Part shown: positions 23,884 to 35,621 of the stretch, piece by piece
How positions within the stretch are numbered: position 1 is the stretch's first letter
Layout of the letters: each line of letters opens with the position of its first letter
Source of the DNA: Mesorhabditis belari
Lineage: Eukaryota; Nematoda; Chromadorea; Rhabditida; Rhabditidae
NCBI GenBank assembly: GCA_958450365.1
Contig: CAUEEP010000862.1
Coordinates: 1 to 64,000 of the forward strand
Length of the DNA: 64,000 bases
Direction of reading: 5' to 3'
Notes under the pieces: model-generated
Told to the model about the DNA's origin: nothing
Seen by the model: the letters and a program-made list of their open reading frames with translations, nothing else
Databases searched by the model: none
Translations under genes and position numbers: made by a program

Positions 23884-24317
23884 ATAATATCTGATAGATT
23901 ATCATCTAGAACTTTCTATATCTTTAACCAATCACTTTCAAACGTAAAAACATATTGTGGACTTCCGAAAAAGCTTATTGTAAACTCTTCAAAGCAAACA
24001 GTTTTCTTAAAACGCGCCCCAAATGAATTACGGTATGATGAATTGGCGACTTGCCAAAAAAAACTAAAGTATTAAGGGAGCAAAACGAATCTTGCGGCAA
24101 ATTTCAATTCTTTGACTTGTTTTTAGTTTTCCCTTTGTCGTAAAAGGATTTTTAACGTTTAGAATCAAAATATTGCCTCTAATTTATCAAAATTTTCCGT
24201 TTGTTGATGCTTTTTTACTCAAAAGCTCGAAAAATGATCTTTTCTATGTTTTACCCGAGTTTCTAATGCTTTTCCAAGTTTTAGCCTTGATTTCTACATA
24301 TAATCGTGTAAATTTAG

Positions 24318-25695
24318 ATGTTCCGCAATCAGTACGATTCAGATGTGACGGTTTGGTCACCGCAGGGACGGCTCCATCAGGTAAATTTGATGTTTTTGTT
24401 GGTTTAAAGTTGTATGGTACTAGCAGTGAGTAAAAGCTATTGTAATTTAAAGATTAAAATACCTTGATTGATATTTGTATTTAGGTTGACTATGCCGTGG
24501 AGGCGATGAACCAGGGAAGTGCCACCGTCGGGATCAAAAGCAAGACACACGCTGTTATCGTTGCACTTAAGGTTAACATTTCTTTTGTTATGTAATGAGC
24601 TTCGATGAGCTATGACTGTTGTTCGCGGAGGTCTTGACAAGTTGTAGCGAGAATTTAAGAATCTAAATTATCCAAAAGCAATTACTTTAATTTAATGCTT
24701 GGATATTTTATTCAATAGCTTTAGCCAACAGTATTTTTTCAACTTTTTTTTTCATTTAGAGAGCAACTTCTGATCTTTGCTCCCATCAAAAGAAAATCTT
24801 CGAGCTTGACGAGCATTTGGGAGCATCAATTGCAGGTTTTCTTGACCGTTTTGGACATTGAATTATTTGATTTCTTAGGTCTTCTCTCCGATGGCCGCAT
24901 TCTTGCGCGTTTTCTTCAAACTGAGGCTTCGAGCTGGCGCTGGGATTATAAGGTAAAAGTAAAACAGAATTTCGGCTTTAGTTCTATTGTTTAGACCCCA
25001 GTTCCACTGAGCTTGCTTTGCAATCGGGTCCAGTTGAAGCTGCAGGCGAACACGCAATACTACGGACGACGACCTTTTGGTGTGGGACTTCTGATTGCGG
25101 GTTTCGACAAAGAAGGTCCGCACATCATCAAGACTGAGCCATCAGCTGAAGTGGTTGAGGCGTATGCTGCATCAATTGGATCTCGCAGTCAGAGTGCTCG
25201 CACCTATTTGGAGAGGAAATTCGACGAGTTTGAGGTAAATGCGTAAATAAATTGAAACTTTAAAACCTTGGATATATTTTGCTAAATTTATTTTCTAATT
25301 TCAGAAAGCTTCGCTGGATGAGCTGATCACGCATGCATTGATCGCGATTCGAGACACCCTGCCAGCTGATGAGAATTTGACCACGAAGAACACATCGATT
25401 GCTTTTGTCGGAAAAGGACAAAAGTTTAAGGTAAGCAGATTTAGCAATCATCTGAACTTTTTAAGTACTAAAATAAAATAAATAAATTCGCAGTTTCACC
25501 TTTTAATTTTAGTGTCTCGAGGACGAGGATATCAAGGAGCATTTGGACAAAATTGTTGGCGTGGCTCGTGCCGTGCAGCCGGGACAAGCTCACGGACAAC
25601 AGCCCGATCAAGCCGGTGGTCAAGGTGGACAGCCTGGACAAGGGGGACCCGGTGGACCACAAGGTGGTGGTCAACCCGGTGCAATGGAACATTGA
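24318..25695 (+). CDS. pas-6: 20S proteasome subunit alpha-1 (PSMA1 / PAS-6), 282 aa
   Basis: Seven exons stay in frame: 24318-24380, 24485-24571, 24760-24835, 24879-24952, 24995-25234, 25305-25430, 25513-25695. The start [18 protein letters not shown] is the alpha-1 N-terminus, including the gate segment of the outer ring. The alpha signature follows ([17 protein letters not shown]), then [27 protein letters not shown] and an H-L-D-K motif near the end. The C-terminal tail from about residue 236 is Gln/Gly/Pro-rich and longer than in vertebrates. Alpha-1 is a structural, non-catalytic subunit of the 20S core. The canonical VEYAVEA reads VDYAVEA here. The start lies just after TTTAG. NDUFA1 begins 319 bases after the stop. 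Confidence 0.97.
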
Positions 25696-26013
25696 CCTGT
25701 TTAAAAGTATTTATTTGTGTTATGTGCTTGACTTTGTTCGAATGTGATTTTTGGCTCCTAATTTAAATAAATCTTTTCATATTGTGATATTGTTGGAGGG
25801 GAAAGAGGGTTTTTGAGCCCATGATTTATCAAATCTTATTCAAAATATCCACCGGTTGGGAAAAATTTAGTTTTTAGCGCTTATTTCAGTTAGAGTTCTG
25901 TTAATCAACTATCTGCCAAGGAGAGAAATGATTTTGAGGCAAAATGTTCTTGTTTTCAGGTTCCAAAGTGTCGTGTCGTAGTGCCGTAGCACAGACGAGA
26001 CGGCAGAGTAAAC

Positions 26014-27436
26014 ATGTGGTTTGAACAGGTTGGCGCACCTTTATTTTTTCACGTTTATATTGGAACACTTATTCCTTATATTAAAAATGTTTTAGATCTA
26101 CTCCGGCTTTGTCACGTTGGCCTTTGTGGGCGCCGCCTGCTACATTTCCTATCCTTTCAACAAATTGGACGTCAAAAGGGCCTACCGAAGAAATTATGGA
26201 ACGAATGAAAGGTATTGCTTTTGTCGTAGTAAAGTAGGAATAACCAGAAAAAACAAAACCAGTTTGCTAGCTTCTGAGATTTGAAGTTTAGCCAAAATAC
26301 TGTTATTTTTGTATTGTATGGGCAAATGATTCACAAAGAAAGGCAACGAACAATTTATAGAATTTTACTCATTAGATTTGGATTCATCGGGTGCGCTTTC
26401 GTCTGCATCACTGATTTAGGTTGCGGATCCTGAACAAAGCTTTGTTAAAAGGCGTACTAGAAATAAACTTAAAATCGCCGTTTGGGGAGCGTTTTGAGGC
26501 GTTGCTTCATTCATGTGGACTGGTGGAGGCTCTGGTTGCTTATCTTGTTTTCTACCTAAATAAAAAGTATGCCAGCTGCTTTCTTGATAGCATTGGCCTT
26601 TGGCTAAAGAAAAGTTAAATGAGTTAAGTCAGTAAAATACCTTTTTTCTTCAAAATTTTACGACAGTTTGGGACAACAGCCAAAGAAGCGGCCGAAGCAG
26701 TGGAAGCCTCAGAAGCCGTACTCATCTAGACTCCTGTTCCCTAAATGAATACATTTAGCTGGACACTTCAGAGATTAAGCATATGGAAAGTTGTTTGATT
26801 AAAAGCAGAATTATATGTCTGTTTGTCCTCCCCCGCTACCATCTTTCTTCTTCTTTCGCTTCGCCGTCTCATCGCTCGACTTCTTTTTCAACGACTAAAG
26901 AAAACAGTCTTGAAGCAGGAGCAAAAAACCTTACTTGCATAGCCGATGCCTTTTGCCATCTTCGTTTTCTTTGACTAAACGGATGATTGTATAAATAATA
27001 TAAAGTTAGACAAACAACCGGTGCCAGCCCTATAGCGCTCTTCGTTGCTTTCAGTCTCCGATTCGTCCTAAAAGAGAGAAGATTCATTCGCTAAACGGAA
27101 ACCTTGTCTGAGTCGCGGCAACAACAACAACAACAACAACAGAGTATCTTCGTACATAAATTTCGAAACATTAGCTAAAAATAAATTCCTGAAAAGTATA
27201 AACAAAATTTCTAAAGACTTATTTGATAAATGTGAGTTGTCGCGCAGTAAGAAATGAGGACACGATCCTATATCGCGCAGAAATAAAAAATAATCTAGGA
27301 AGTTTTGACCGCATTTTATGGCAAGGTTAAATGCAAATTAATTTGTTGTTTTAGGGTGATGCTCTCGAAGCGTGATCATCGATTAACAGGCAACCAATAC
27401 GTCATCTCCGGACTCGATTCAATCAAGGATGCATAG
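26014..27436 (+). CDS. NADH dehydrogenase 1 alpha subcomplex subunit 1 (NDUFA1/MWFE), 70 aa
   Basis: Three exons: 26014-26028, 26096-26211, 27355-27436. The protein starts MWFEQIYSG, has one membrane helix (about residues 8-26), then basic VKRAYRRNYG. It ends RDHRLTGNQYVISGLDSI, matching the RDRRxSG..YxxxGLE end of the family at the same total length of 70. It is an accessory subunit of the complex I membrane arm in the mitochondrial inner membrane, needed for assembly. A TTTTCAG at 25954-25960 could be a trans-splice site; with the close upstream proteasome gene this suggests an operon. Intron 2 (26212-27354, 1.1 kb) is far longer than its neighbours and contains antisense coding exons. Confidence 0.93.
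26416..26725 (-). CDS. Small antisense gene nested in the NDUFA1 intron, 90 aa, unidentified
   Basis: Exon 1 is 26641-26725 (MSTASEASTASAASLAVV, then a basic CRKILKKK). Exon 2 is 26416-26603, and the join is in frame. An optional 39-base intron in exon 2 would keep the frame and shorten the protein to 77 aa. The N-terminus is Ser/Ala-rich, the middle basic, and the C-terminal half has QPEPPPVHMNEATPQNAPQT. No signal peptide or family is recognised. The basic patch suggests a nuclear or nucleic-acid-bound protein, which is inference only. Confidence 0.5.
26811..27068 (-). CDS. Charged antisense exons in the NDUFA1 intron, partial, unidentified
   Basis: Three exon-like pieces with good splice sites lie at 27019-27068 (DESETESNEERYRAG), 26935-26974 (SKKTKMAKGIGYA in one frame) and 26811-26894 (LKKKSSDETAKRKKKKDGS, stop at 26811-26813). 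The charge pattern (acidic then Lys-rich) is typical of nuclear protein tails. By strict phase, the first join favours another frame that stops at 26888, so the true C-terminus is open. The 5' end would lie across the CAA trinucleotide run at 27118-27140. Confidence 0.35.
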
Positions 27437-27750
27437 GTTTATTAATTTTTCTAGTTTTCCGTATTTTATGGTACATCTTTTTGTCGATTATAGTAGTGTC
27501 AATAATACATTTTTGTGCATATTCGTATAGGCGATAAAGTTTAGTGGCACTTTTTAGAAACGACATCAAATTAAATCTGTTTCTTTTTAGGAGAAGTAAA
27601 TATCTGAATACCAACTTGAAGATTTATTCTGATTTTCCCAGGTGGAACTTTCTGTGATTGAAAAAAGACCCGTAAGAAACAAAAAAATGATAGATCACAA
27701 TTAAAAATGCATGTGAAAACCCGTAATGAAAATATTTCAAGTAGAGTGCT

Positions 27751-28695
27751 TCAAAGATATTCAGGGAGTAAACTATGAACTCCGCAAATCTTTTGAATTC
27801 GCTCGCGATCCTTTTGAACGACGTGAATGCTCAAAATCCAAAAGAAGAACATTCCGGTAAATACAAGAACACCTAAATTAAGGGTTTTTCCAACTTTTCA
27901 AACCAATTTCTTACCATAGAAATCCTGTAAATCGCTCCCTTTAAACATGTGATCGAGGAGGGAAATCGTGAAAAGAAAAACGACACCCAAACTGAAATTT
28001 ACTCAATTTTTCTTCATGAACTACTATCAATTGGGTTTTTGCCTTTTCCCACCTGATAGTCAAATGGATGGCAGCACAGATAATGAAAGGTAGGAAGAAA
28101 TTTGGTCGATGTTGTCGGATGGCCATTTGAAGGGAAATCGCGATCGCCGTGTTCAAGAGAAATGAACAAATCACTCCACCTGAAATGACAACTTGGTTAT
28201 TAAGTTTGTTATGATTAAGTCAAGAATTGATTAGATAGGAGTGGTTCATTGAGGTTTTAGAGTCTGGTTCTTATACTTTCAAAGTGTCCCCCTTGCCCAC
28301 TCAGCCGAATATCTTCTAGTTTTGTGGGGGGAATTTCAAACAAAAGGGGCAGCTACGAAAAATCTACGCAGAAAAATAGACTGGGCTTCGTAGCTTTCAT
28401 AGCAGTCCCATTTGCTTGAATTTTCGCACAAAATTAGAAGCTATTCAACTAGAGCTTAGGGGGACACTTCAAAAGTATACTGGTTCTCTAGTATAATTGC
28501 TATTTGAATACGGTATCATTCAAGCTTACGGGAGCAACGCGTTCAATCGAACTCACCCAGATAAAGAACATTATGATTTGTATCGTGCTTCTGGAAGTCC
28601 CAAATCGCTAACGCCAACACCGATGCGACAATGTTGAGAGAAAAGAAAATGCCGGCAATTGTTGAGGAATTGAGTCTCCATGAAGTGGAAGACAT
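27751..28695 (-). CDS. Four-transmembrane protein, 154 aa, unidentified
   Basis: Four exons stay in one frame on the minus strand: 28557-28695, 28053-28179, 27915-27991, 27751-27872. The ATG directly follows a TTGCAG acceptor. Predicted helices lie at about residues 13-32 (IAGIFFSLNIVASVLALAIW), 48-64, 73-101 and 118-135 (VLVFTGMFFFWILSIHVV). Polar stretches between helices 1 and 2 (FQKHDTNHN) and a charged tail (QKDRERIQKICG) follow. The size and four-helix plan recall tetraspan or MARVEL-like proteins, but there is no diagnostic CCG or other motif. A membrane role is inferred from hydrophobicity only. Confidence 0.7.
28274..28477. mobile_element. TA-flanked MITE, 204 bases
   Basis: The ends TACTTTCAAAGTGTCCCCC and the complement of TACTTTTGAAGTGTCCCCC are inverted. 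Further inside, CTTCTAGTTTTGT is also mirrored. TA lies on both sides (28272-28273, 28478-28479). It sits in intron 1 of the four-helix protein gene. Confidence 0.8.
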
Positions 28696-29204
28696 CTGCA
28701 AGGTATCGGTGGTTTAAAAAAAAAGAATAAAATATTCAAAAATACTTGTAGAAATTGTAGAATACAAAAATAGAACTTGAACTAGCAAAATCTTATTATC
28801 AAAACCATTTGGATGATCAATTTCGAGACAAATCAATTCCATCAACGAAATATCCATCATTTCTCCCAATTGATCACTGATAAGGTTAGCACAAAGAAAA
28901 AGGATACATCATTTAGTCATCCACTATAAAATGCACGGCCACCGACCATTCTTGCTATTTTTTGATTCTTTCCAAGAGACTTTCCCATCGCTTTGTGTCA
29001 GAATGAAGTTATTTGTTGCAACTATTGCATGAGTTCCTTTGGTTAAAAAATTTTCAGCTCTACAGCTAAAAAAGATAGCTGTCATCCAAGCCAAGACTGA
29101 CAAAAATGACTTTGACTTGAATGTGTTAAAGGAACACTTTTTGCAAAAGGAATTCTATCATTTTAGGTGTAAAAAGACACTTCCGATCAACCTTTTTCGG
29201 GACT

Positions 29205-29372
29205 AAGTTAGAATTAGAATTGGAATTAGTTAGAATTAGAATTAGAATTAGTTAGAATTAGATATTAGTTAGAATTAGAATTAGAATTAGTTAGAATTAG
29301 ATATTAGAATTAGAATTAGTTAGAATTAGAATTAGAATTAGAATTAGAATTAGTTAGAATTAGATATTAGAA
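29205..29372. repeat. AGAATTAGAATTAGTT microsatellite
   Basis: Units of TAGAATTAGAATTAG with inserted TAGATATTAG steps repeat over about 165 bases. Confidence 0.9.
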
Positions 29373-30818
29373 TTTCTCAAAAACCCTACTAAACTTCGGA
29401 TTTATTTTTAAGACAACTTGACCCAATAAATAAAAGAATTCCAGAAATTGATTCCAGAAAAGCTAACCCGAAACGCTCAACTTTGAAACACAAAAGTTAG
29501 CATCCAAAAATCGATCAATGTTTGTAAGTGTGGCTAGATTTGGCTATAATTTAGGGAAAAACTTTTTTCCAGGGACAATAGCCGCGGAAATGGATGGAAA
29601 AGAGCGGAAAACACAAAAGATTTTTGAGGGGAAATCGGGGAACTTTTCCCCCTTTCGAAGTTCAAGGGGAAAAGTCGTGCCTCAACAAATTAGAGAAAAG
29701 AAAAGAGAACATCGAAAAATGGCAGGAAGAAAAAAAAAGGAAAAGAATTCACATATCTGATCGGCGTTTTGACCCGAAAGTAGGAGTTTTCTCAGTGCTT
29801 GAAGTGCTTTGCAATCAAATCTTCTCAAGCTACCGTAAACAAGAAAGCAATATAAGTAATTGCTAATATTTTATTGAAAATCTCTTTTTTGGCTGAGTAA
29901 ATGGAAAGATCGATTCTAGTGTAACCTTGAAAAAGCTCCCGAAAAATAATCACTTTCAAAATCTTCAACATAAACTACAAGTTTAGTGGATCAATAAAGA
30001 AATTGAAGAGATTATTTTTAATAATATTCTCCTAAACGATCACAGAATAAGCAATTGAGCTCAAAAAAAAGGAGAAAAGAATTTCAAATTAGCGCTTTTG
30101 TGAGCTTGAAACCCATTTTTTAAACATTCTATTGTACAGAACATTTTTTTGAATTTAAGACTAAATTCTGCCTTTATCGGGTACTTTTTCAACAACGGAA
30201 CAACAAGGAATTCAAGGAACTCAATAAAATACGAAATAAAGATTGGGAACCGAAACGGAACAAAATAGGAGCCAAATAGGAACCGAATCAGAACCAAATG
30301 GGAAATGTGCCAGAAAAAGGGTTTTTACCAGCGCAAAGTATATCGTCTTTAAATGCATTTCGCGAAACGCCCTTTCTACTGCACAACTCCATAAAAATCA
30401 TCAATTTTCAAACAAGCAATTGTAAGCTCTGTTAAGCGGTTTCAAAAAAAAACCCCTTTTCGCCTCAAGAATCCCGATCTTCTTTTTGGTGGTGTAGCTA
30501 CACAAAAAGCAGAAGAAATATGGCCATGTCATTATTTTTTGTTGGCTTTTTTTTCACTTCTGAGTCTTGAATCTTTCTCAAAGAAGACAAATCCCTTCCC
30601 CGAAGAAATGTTATTGAGAAAGAAGACTTTGACATAACAAATTCCCCTTTTAACATTATGATCATCTAGATTTACGGAAAATGTACAGAATTGAACTAAT
30701 AGAATGGAAAAACTATGGCAGATTTAACGTGTTCGCGACGATGGCATTTTGAGCGTAAAGTCGCGTAGTGGCTACTGTTTAGCTGATAATTTGGTGAATA
30801 TTCAAAGATAAACTAAAC
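29373..30818. other. Intergenic stretch without recognised genes
   Basis: Overlapping short open frames near 29518-29866 and 30061-30425 are Lys- or Phe-rich low-complexity frames with no splice logic and no family match. I see no RNA gene. Confidence 0.4.
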
Positions 30819-30820
30819 TA

Positions 30821-31359
30821 TTGGGTTGGTGAATTGAAAACTGCGGGCTATTGTCATATGTGACAGTTTGAGCACTTTCTTCAAAAGAAGCCCATTTTGG
30901 TGTCAATGGAAAAGTTGTAGAGAATCAAAAATCAAGCTTATATCCAAATTTTCAGAACGATTCAAAAACTGCTTTTCAAGAAATGCCAAATTTACGAATT
31001 TTCACAAAACTTGCAACAAAACTTTCATTTTAAGCGAAACTACTAAGTGTATCTTTTTGGAAATTTGGCTATAAGCTTAATTTTTGATTCTCTACAACTT
31101 CTCTATTGACACCAAAATGGGTTTCTTTTGAAGAAAGTGCTCAAATGCTCAAACTGGAACATCTCCAGTCCTCCATTTTTGAGTCTCACACTTGTCTCAC
31201 ACACAAAACAAAATCCTACTACGAAAGAGGAATCCGCAAATTGCCTGTAAAATGGGCAGGAGTCGGCAATAATAATGGAAATTATTTGGAATGAATTGAT
31301 GGTTTTATGTCGAATAAATTTTAGTTCAAAGTCCGGCAGTTTTCAATTCACCAACCCAA
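30821..31359. mobile_element. Non-autonomous mariner-like element, 539 bases
   Basis: The ends TTGGGTTGGTGAATTGAAAA and their complement are inverted repeats and start with the TTRGGTTGG word of mariners. TA flanks both ends (30819-30820, 31360-31361). Inside, AGCACTTTCTTCAAAAGAA and GGTGTCAATGGAAAAGTTG are mirrored as well, so much of the element is one long hairpin. No transposase frame is present. Confidence 0.85.
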
Positions 31360-31376
31360 TATTCTAGTCATTTGAT

Positions 31377-31532
31377 AGCCCTGAATCTCCTCTTGGAAAC
31401 TAGTATAAAGTTAGTGATTTCGATTTTGCGAAATAAATAGCAAAAATCTTTAAAAACTTGACACCAAAAATAGTCGTGATTAGTACAGAGATCGGTGGAT
31501 TCTCGTGAATGTATTAGTGGAGATTCAGGGCT
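31377..31532. mobile_element. Short inverted-repeat element, 156 bases
   Basis: AGCCCTGAATCTCC at the left and its exact complement at the right enclose an AT-rich middle. It starts 17 bases after the mariner-like element. The word AGCCCTGAATCTC also occurs inside the MITE at 60717-61048. Confidence 0.55.
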
Positions 31533-31550
31533 TAGGCTTAGTAATTAAAG

Positions 31551-31583
31551 CGAAACTATTATCGAGTCACTATAATAGTTTCG
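31551..31583. repeat. 12-base hairpin CGAAACTATTAT
   Basis: The stem is perfect with a nine-base loop. There is no gene context. Confidence 0.6.
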
Positions 31584-33640
31584 TTTATCTTTGGTAAGTA
31601 ATTAAAAGGCCAATTAGTAATAAAAAATGAAAGCTTTTATTACTTTAAACATTGTAATTTTAAGTGGGAAAAAGTGAGAGAATTTCTCGTTTTGTTGTTT
31701 TCTTTGGTGAATCAACCAAGTAAATAGAGATGTTTCAAGGGATTTTTGAGAAAAACTTTCAAAAAAATGAGGAGAACATCAAAAATAGAAGAAACAATTA
31801 ACTGTGTTCAATTTTTAAGTTCTTAACAAAAACATTGTCTCAAATTTCATATACTCAATGAAATTAAAGGTTTTTTTTATCACTTTTTTAAAATCTATTT
31901 TTCATTTGTCCCTTTTCCTTCCGTCTGTACAAATTTGATTTTTATTTTCGATCATATTTCTGTTCCGTTATCAAAACGGGGAAAACATGTTAATGATTTT
32001 CTAATCAAAAAATTTGTTGTTTCAAAAATTTAACCCGTTTAAAAAAGGTTTTTACAGTTAATGGTCGAGTTTTGGTCTTTTAATTGTTCTTTTCTTTTAA
32101 AGAAGATAATAAAGGTTTGAAAATTTACATTTTAGCAAATAAAGAAGTAAAAGTTTTTTTCAATTTTCGAGTTTGACATCGTTATATTGAACAAATCCTT
32201 CTTAATTCGCCGCTTTTCAAAATTCTTCTATAAAGCTCAAAAAGTTAAAAATAAAGCATTGATTGGTTTAAGCTTAGAAAATTCAGAGCATTTTTAATTC
32301 TACGCTGCCCATTTCGCATACAAGGTTGTTTATTTGAATGGGTAAACAAAGGGACTAATCTAGAAAGTTTTATTTCAATTCTATTCTAGCTTTATTTTAT
32401 TTTTAATCTAGAGGGTTTTATTTTATTTTTTATTACTATCAAAATCTCCATTTTATTTCAATATGATAAGATTTAGTGGAAATGAAATGATTAGCTTGTG
32501 CGATATGCAAATATAAAATGGACAAGAGAAAATTCTGAGAAAAAGCAGCTTAGCAAATTGTGAGTCGAAATTTTCCAGATTTCCTTTTTTTTGTTTCCCT
32601 GCTTTTTCTTTGCATTTCTCGCAGTGGCGATAATTTGATTTACCCACCGAAAAACAGACACCAAAATGGGGGAAATGTGAAGAAAACGAGGAAAAGGGGA
32701 ATTTGAAGACTAAATTGGAAAAAATTTGTTGGTTTTGCAAAAAGCATCGAATTAAAGGGCAAAGCCTTTCCTTGAAGCCATCATTCTTGAAGCTTTTATT
32801 ATCAAAATCAGATTCAAAGCTTTTTATATTATCAACCAGTAAACAAATTGAAAGAAAGAAAGAAAGAAATCGTATAATTTGTTGGTTTGGAGAGAAAATT
32901 TTCTCACTCAATGAAAAAAAGAAAAGAAAACGGCCGTTTTTCTCTCGGGCATACATCTGAATAATGGACAAGAAATGGAGAGAAAAGAAAAGAAAAGAAA
33001 AAAGGGAACAATAAAGGAGAAGAGAAGAAATTGGGGGAATTGCCACCTCAACTCGTTACTTACAAAGCTTTTTTTGCAATTTACATTGCAGATTTAACTA
33101 GGCTTGCAACGATAAGAAGATAAAATTTATTTGATATCGTACCCATATAAAGGAACTAATGGGTTAAAGTACGATATCGATCAAATTAGAGCCAAATAGA
33201 AATCACATCAAGATAAACTAAATAATTTCTTTTACTTGATCTTATTGAGGGAAAAGGTTTCTACTTAAAAGTGATTCATTTTGAAACGTGGCCTTTTTCA
33301 TTTATATTTCCCAAGATTTCAAGTTCAAAATGAAAGTTTTCTTGTGTTTTCTATTTTGTCTGATAAATTTTGCTTACCTTTACAATCTTATTAGACTTGA
33401 TAACAACCAAATTGTGATACAATTGTGATTTTCGCTACAATAAACCAAGTAAATTTTTTTCCCACGCAGTCCTCTCGAAATTTCCGACTTTTTATCGAAA
33501 TTCTCGGCGAATAAATTTTCGATTATTCTTTGGGCATTATTCTTTTGTAAATGGGGTTTTTGGTTCCTATGGGTTATACCCCAGCGATAATTATTTGTAG
33601 CCAAAATAAGGGAAAAATGGCTCAAGATCAGCATAAATTA
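31584..33640. other. AT-rich intergenic stretch
   Basis: This is low-complexity DNA. The longest frame (32453-33046, minus, 197 codons) is Phe/Ser/Leu-rich because that strand is pyrimidine-rich and so poor in stop codons. It has no domain. No RNA gene is recognised. Confidence 0.4.
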
Positions 33641-35112
33641 GAGATTTTGCTTGAAGATACAACAAATGACCCCACAAATCGTCACCATTTTGATCGACGG
33701 TCCTTCGGCGCTAAACCACACGGAATCCGTAAAAGCCAATCGGCCGGGTGGAAATCCCCGATGGAAACCCCACCCACGGGTCACAGCATAAGAGAAGGCC
33801 TAAAAGGGACAGTTGTTAAGAAAACATTATTCAGACAAACATTTCCGATAAGATCGCGATCCAGTCGATCCATCAAACAACCTTTAACCTAAAATTAAAG
33901 TCAGTAGATACAGCAAAACAGTATTACCAAGCCCCGCTCGACTCCAATCAGCCGACGCATTTTGAGACGAGAATTGAGTGCCGCACAAATGTTCTTCTGG
34001 ATATCTAGGGTCTCCAAGGTCTCAAGCTTTTCAGGTACCCACTAAAGTCGTTTATCTTAAATAAATTTACAAAATAACGATCACTTGAACAAGCCAATCA
34101 GCTGGCTCTGATGGTGGTGGTTGCCCATAGTTTCATCTTGATTTAAGCGGGGTTTGTTTATTCATTGGAAATATTTCTTCCCCGGCTCCTTTTGTGAACT
34201 GAACCATAGATAGGTAAAAGCAAATAGAAACAAAACAACCGACTTTTGCCACCAGCATCTTCATCTTATCTGCCACTGAGAAAACTCTGTGTGATCGGGA
34301 TCCTGTCGGTCTCCTGCCATTACCAAAAAGTTGGCTCCAAAGTTGCCTGTGTTTTTTGCGTACCTAAAAACAAACAAAGTCAAAAGAAAGTTATCTTTTT
34401 TTACTTACCAATGACAACGACTGTACTTCTTTTCCACAATTCGGCCAAAAGAATCACTAACCAAGTTTGAGTCCTCAACTTTCTAAAAAAATGGCTTTAC
34501 TATTTATTATAAAAAGCCAAAAAAGTACCACTTCGCGCGAACGATTTTCAAAGGGTTCAAATGGTGGATTGACTTTGACTGGACGTGGCATTCGAGGAAA
34601 TGCAAAGAGCTTCTAAAAAAGTTTATCGATCAATTTTTGAGCTATACCACCAATCTTTTGAGTAGAGCCTGTGGGATCTTCAGCCTTTCCTTGTTCAAGG
34701 GCCACTTCAAACAGTTCGTTCAACTTTGATCCCTATATAAACGTACTTTCATGAAATTATATTAACAAAACCTCGACTTTATCATCACTAAGCGTTTTTG
34801 TTGCCGTCTCAATTCCAGAAGTTGAAATCTAAAGAAGAGTTCTTTGAACCAAAACTATCACGTTACCACACGCGATTTCCGTAAAGCATGAGGAAAATAT
34901 GAATAAATGGATTTACCTGTGAAGTCGAAGTTTCCAGTTCAACAATGCCAGTTGATGAGATTTCCTCTTCAAACCCATCCAACTCCAGGTTATCGTCCAG
35001 AATCTTGTCACACAATGAAGCGCCATGTTCGCCATCCGAGGCGATGGCAACCGAGGCATCCAATCAGAGATTTCCTCTTTTTCTTCAAACATCGCCATCT
35101 AAAATGGAGAAA
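33640..35112 (-). pseudogene. Frame-broken gene, unidentified, multiple exons
   Basis: On the minus strand a TTTTAG precedes the ATG at 35098 (MAMFEEKEEISD). The acidic reading then continues only in another frame (ASVAIASDGEHGASLCDK, about 35055-35000), so a shift lies near 35065. Further exon-like pieces with GT...AG introns follow: SKLNELFEVALEQGKAEDP (about 34730), FAFPRMPRPVKVNPPFEPFE (about 34610-34550), VEDSNLVSDSFGRIVEKKYS (about 34480-34420), KLETLETLDIQKNI (about 34030-33990) and FSYAVTRGWGFHRGFPPGRL (about 33810-33755). At least three joins are out of phase. The strongly gene-like pieces argue for either a recent pseudogene or assembly indels. I do not recognise the family. Confidence 0.5.
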
Positions 35113-35621
35113 ATAGTAATAGTAACATCAAAAATGAGCAAAAGAAAAAGTACGATACTAGAATAGGTTTTTGGCTAGACTTTAGAAAATAAAAAGCTCG
35201 GGTTACTTCGGGGTTTTGTAGCTTCAAAAAGCAAAAAAACTTTCAATAAGACAAAAGATAGAAACTCCTAGTGATTTTATGGGGCGAGGGAGAGATTTTA
35301 TCCGTAAACAAATAAGGAATACAAATGGGCGGAAACTGATGCAACGGCTAACAAAACGAGGTTTGAACACATGCAGGGAAGAAACTGCGCAAATGAAAAA
35401 TAAAAAGTGCAAAAGGGCGCACTTTAGCAAACACCGAATGTGCGGTACGGTCTATTCTTCATTTAAAATTTGAATTTTTTCAAATTTTCATTTTCAAATT
35501 TGGATTTAACCGTCATTTTTGCGATTTTGCATATTCTCAAATTTGAATTTAACCGTCAAATAAAAGAAAACGCAATGTTGGGAAAAATCATCTTGATCTT
35601 CTCGCCCGATCAACTTCTGCA
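35113..35621. other. Intergenic stretch before the retropepsin gene
   Basis: Short direct repeats of CAAATTTGAATTTAACCGTC (about 35490-35560) are the only structure seen. This is the likely promoter region of the gene starting at 35622. Confidence 0.4.

Noticed and set aside
29518..29866. Two overlapping Lys-rich frames.
   Set aside because: They come from purine-rich low-complexity DNA without splice signals or family matches.
32453..33046. A 197-codon minus-strand open frame.
   Set aside because: The strand is pyrimidine-rich, which removes stop codons by chance. The product is Phe/Ser/Leu low complexity with no domain, no splice context and an antisense frame that is also open.
33551..33892. 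A 113-codon + strand frame.
   Set aside because: It is antisense to a better supported minus-strand reading (FSYAVTRGWGFHRGFPPGRL) and is not a recognisable protein.
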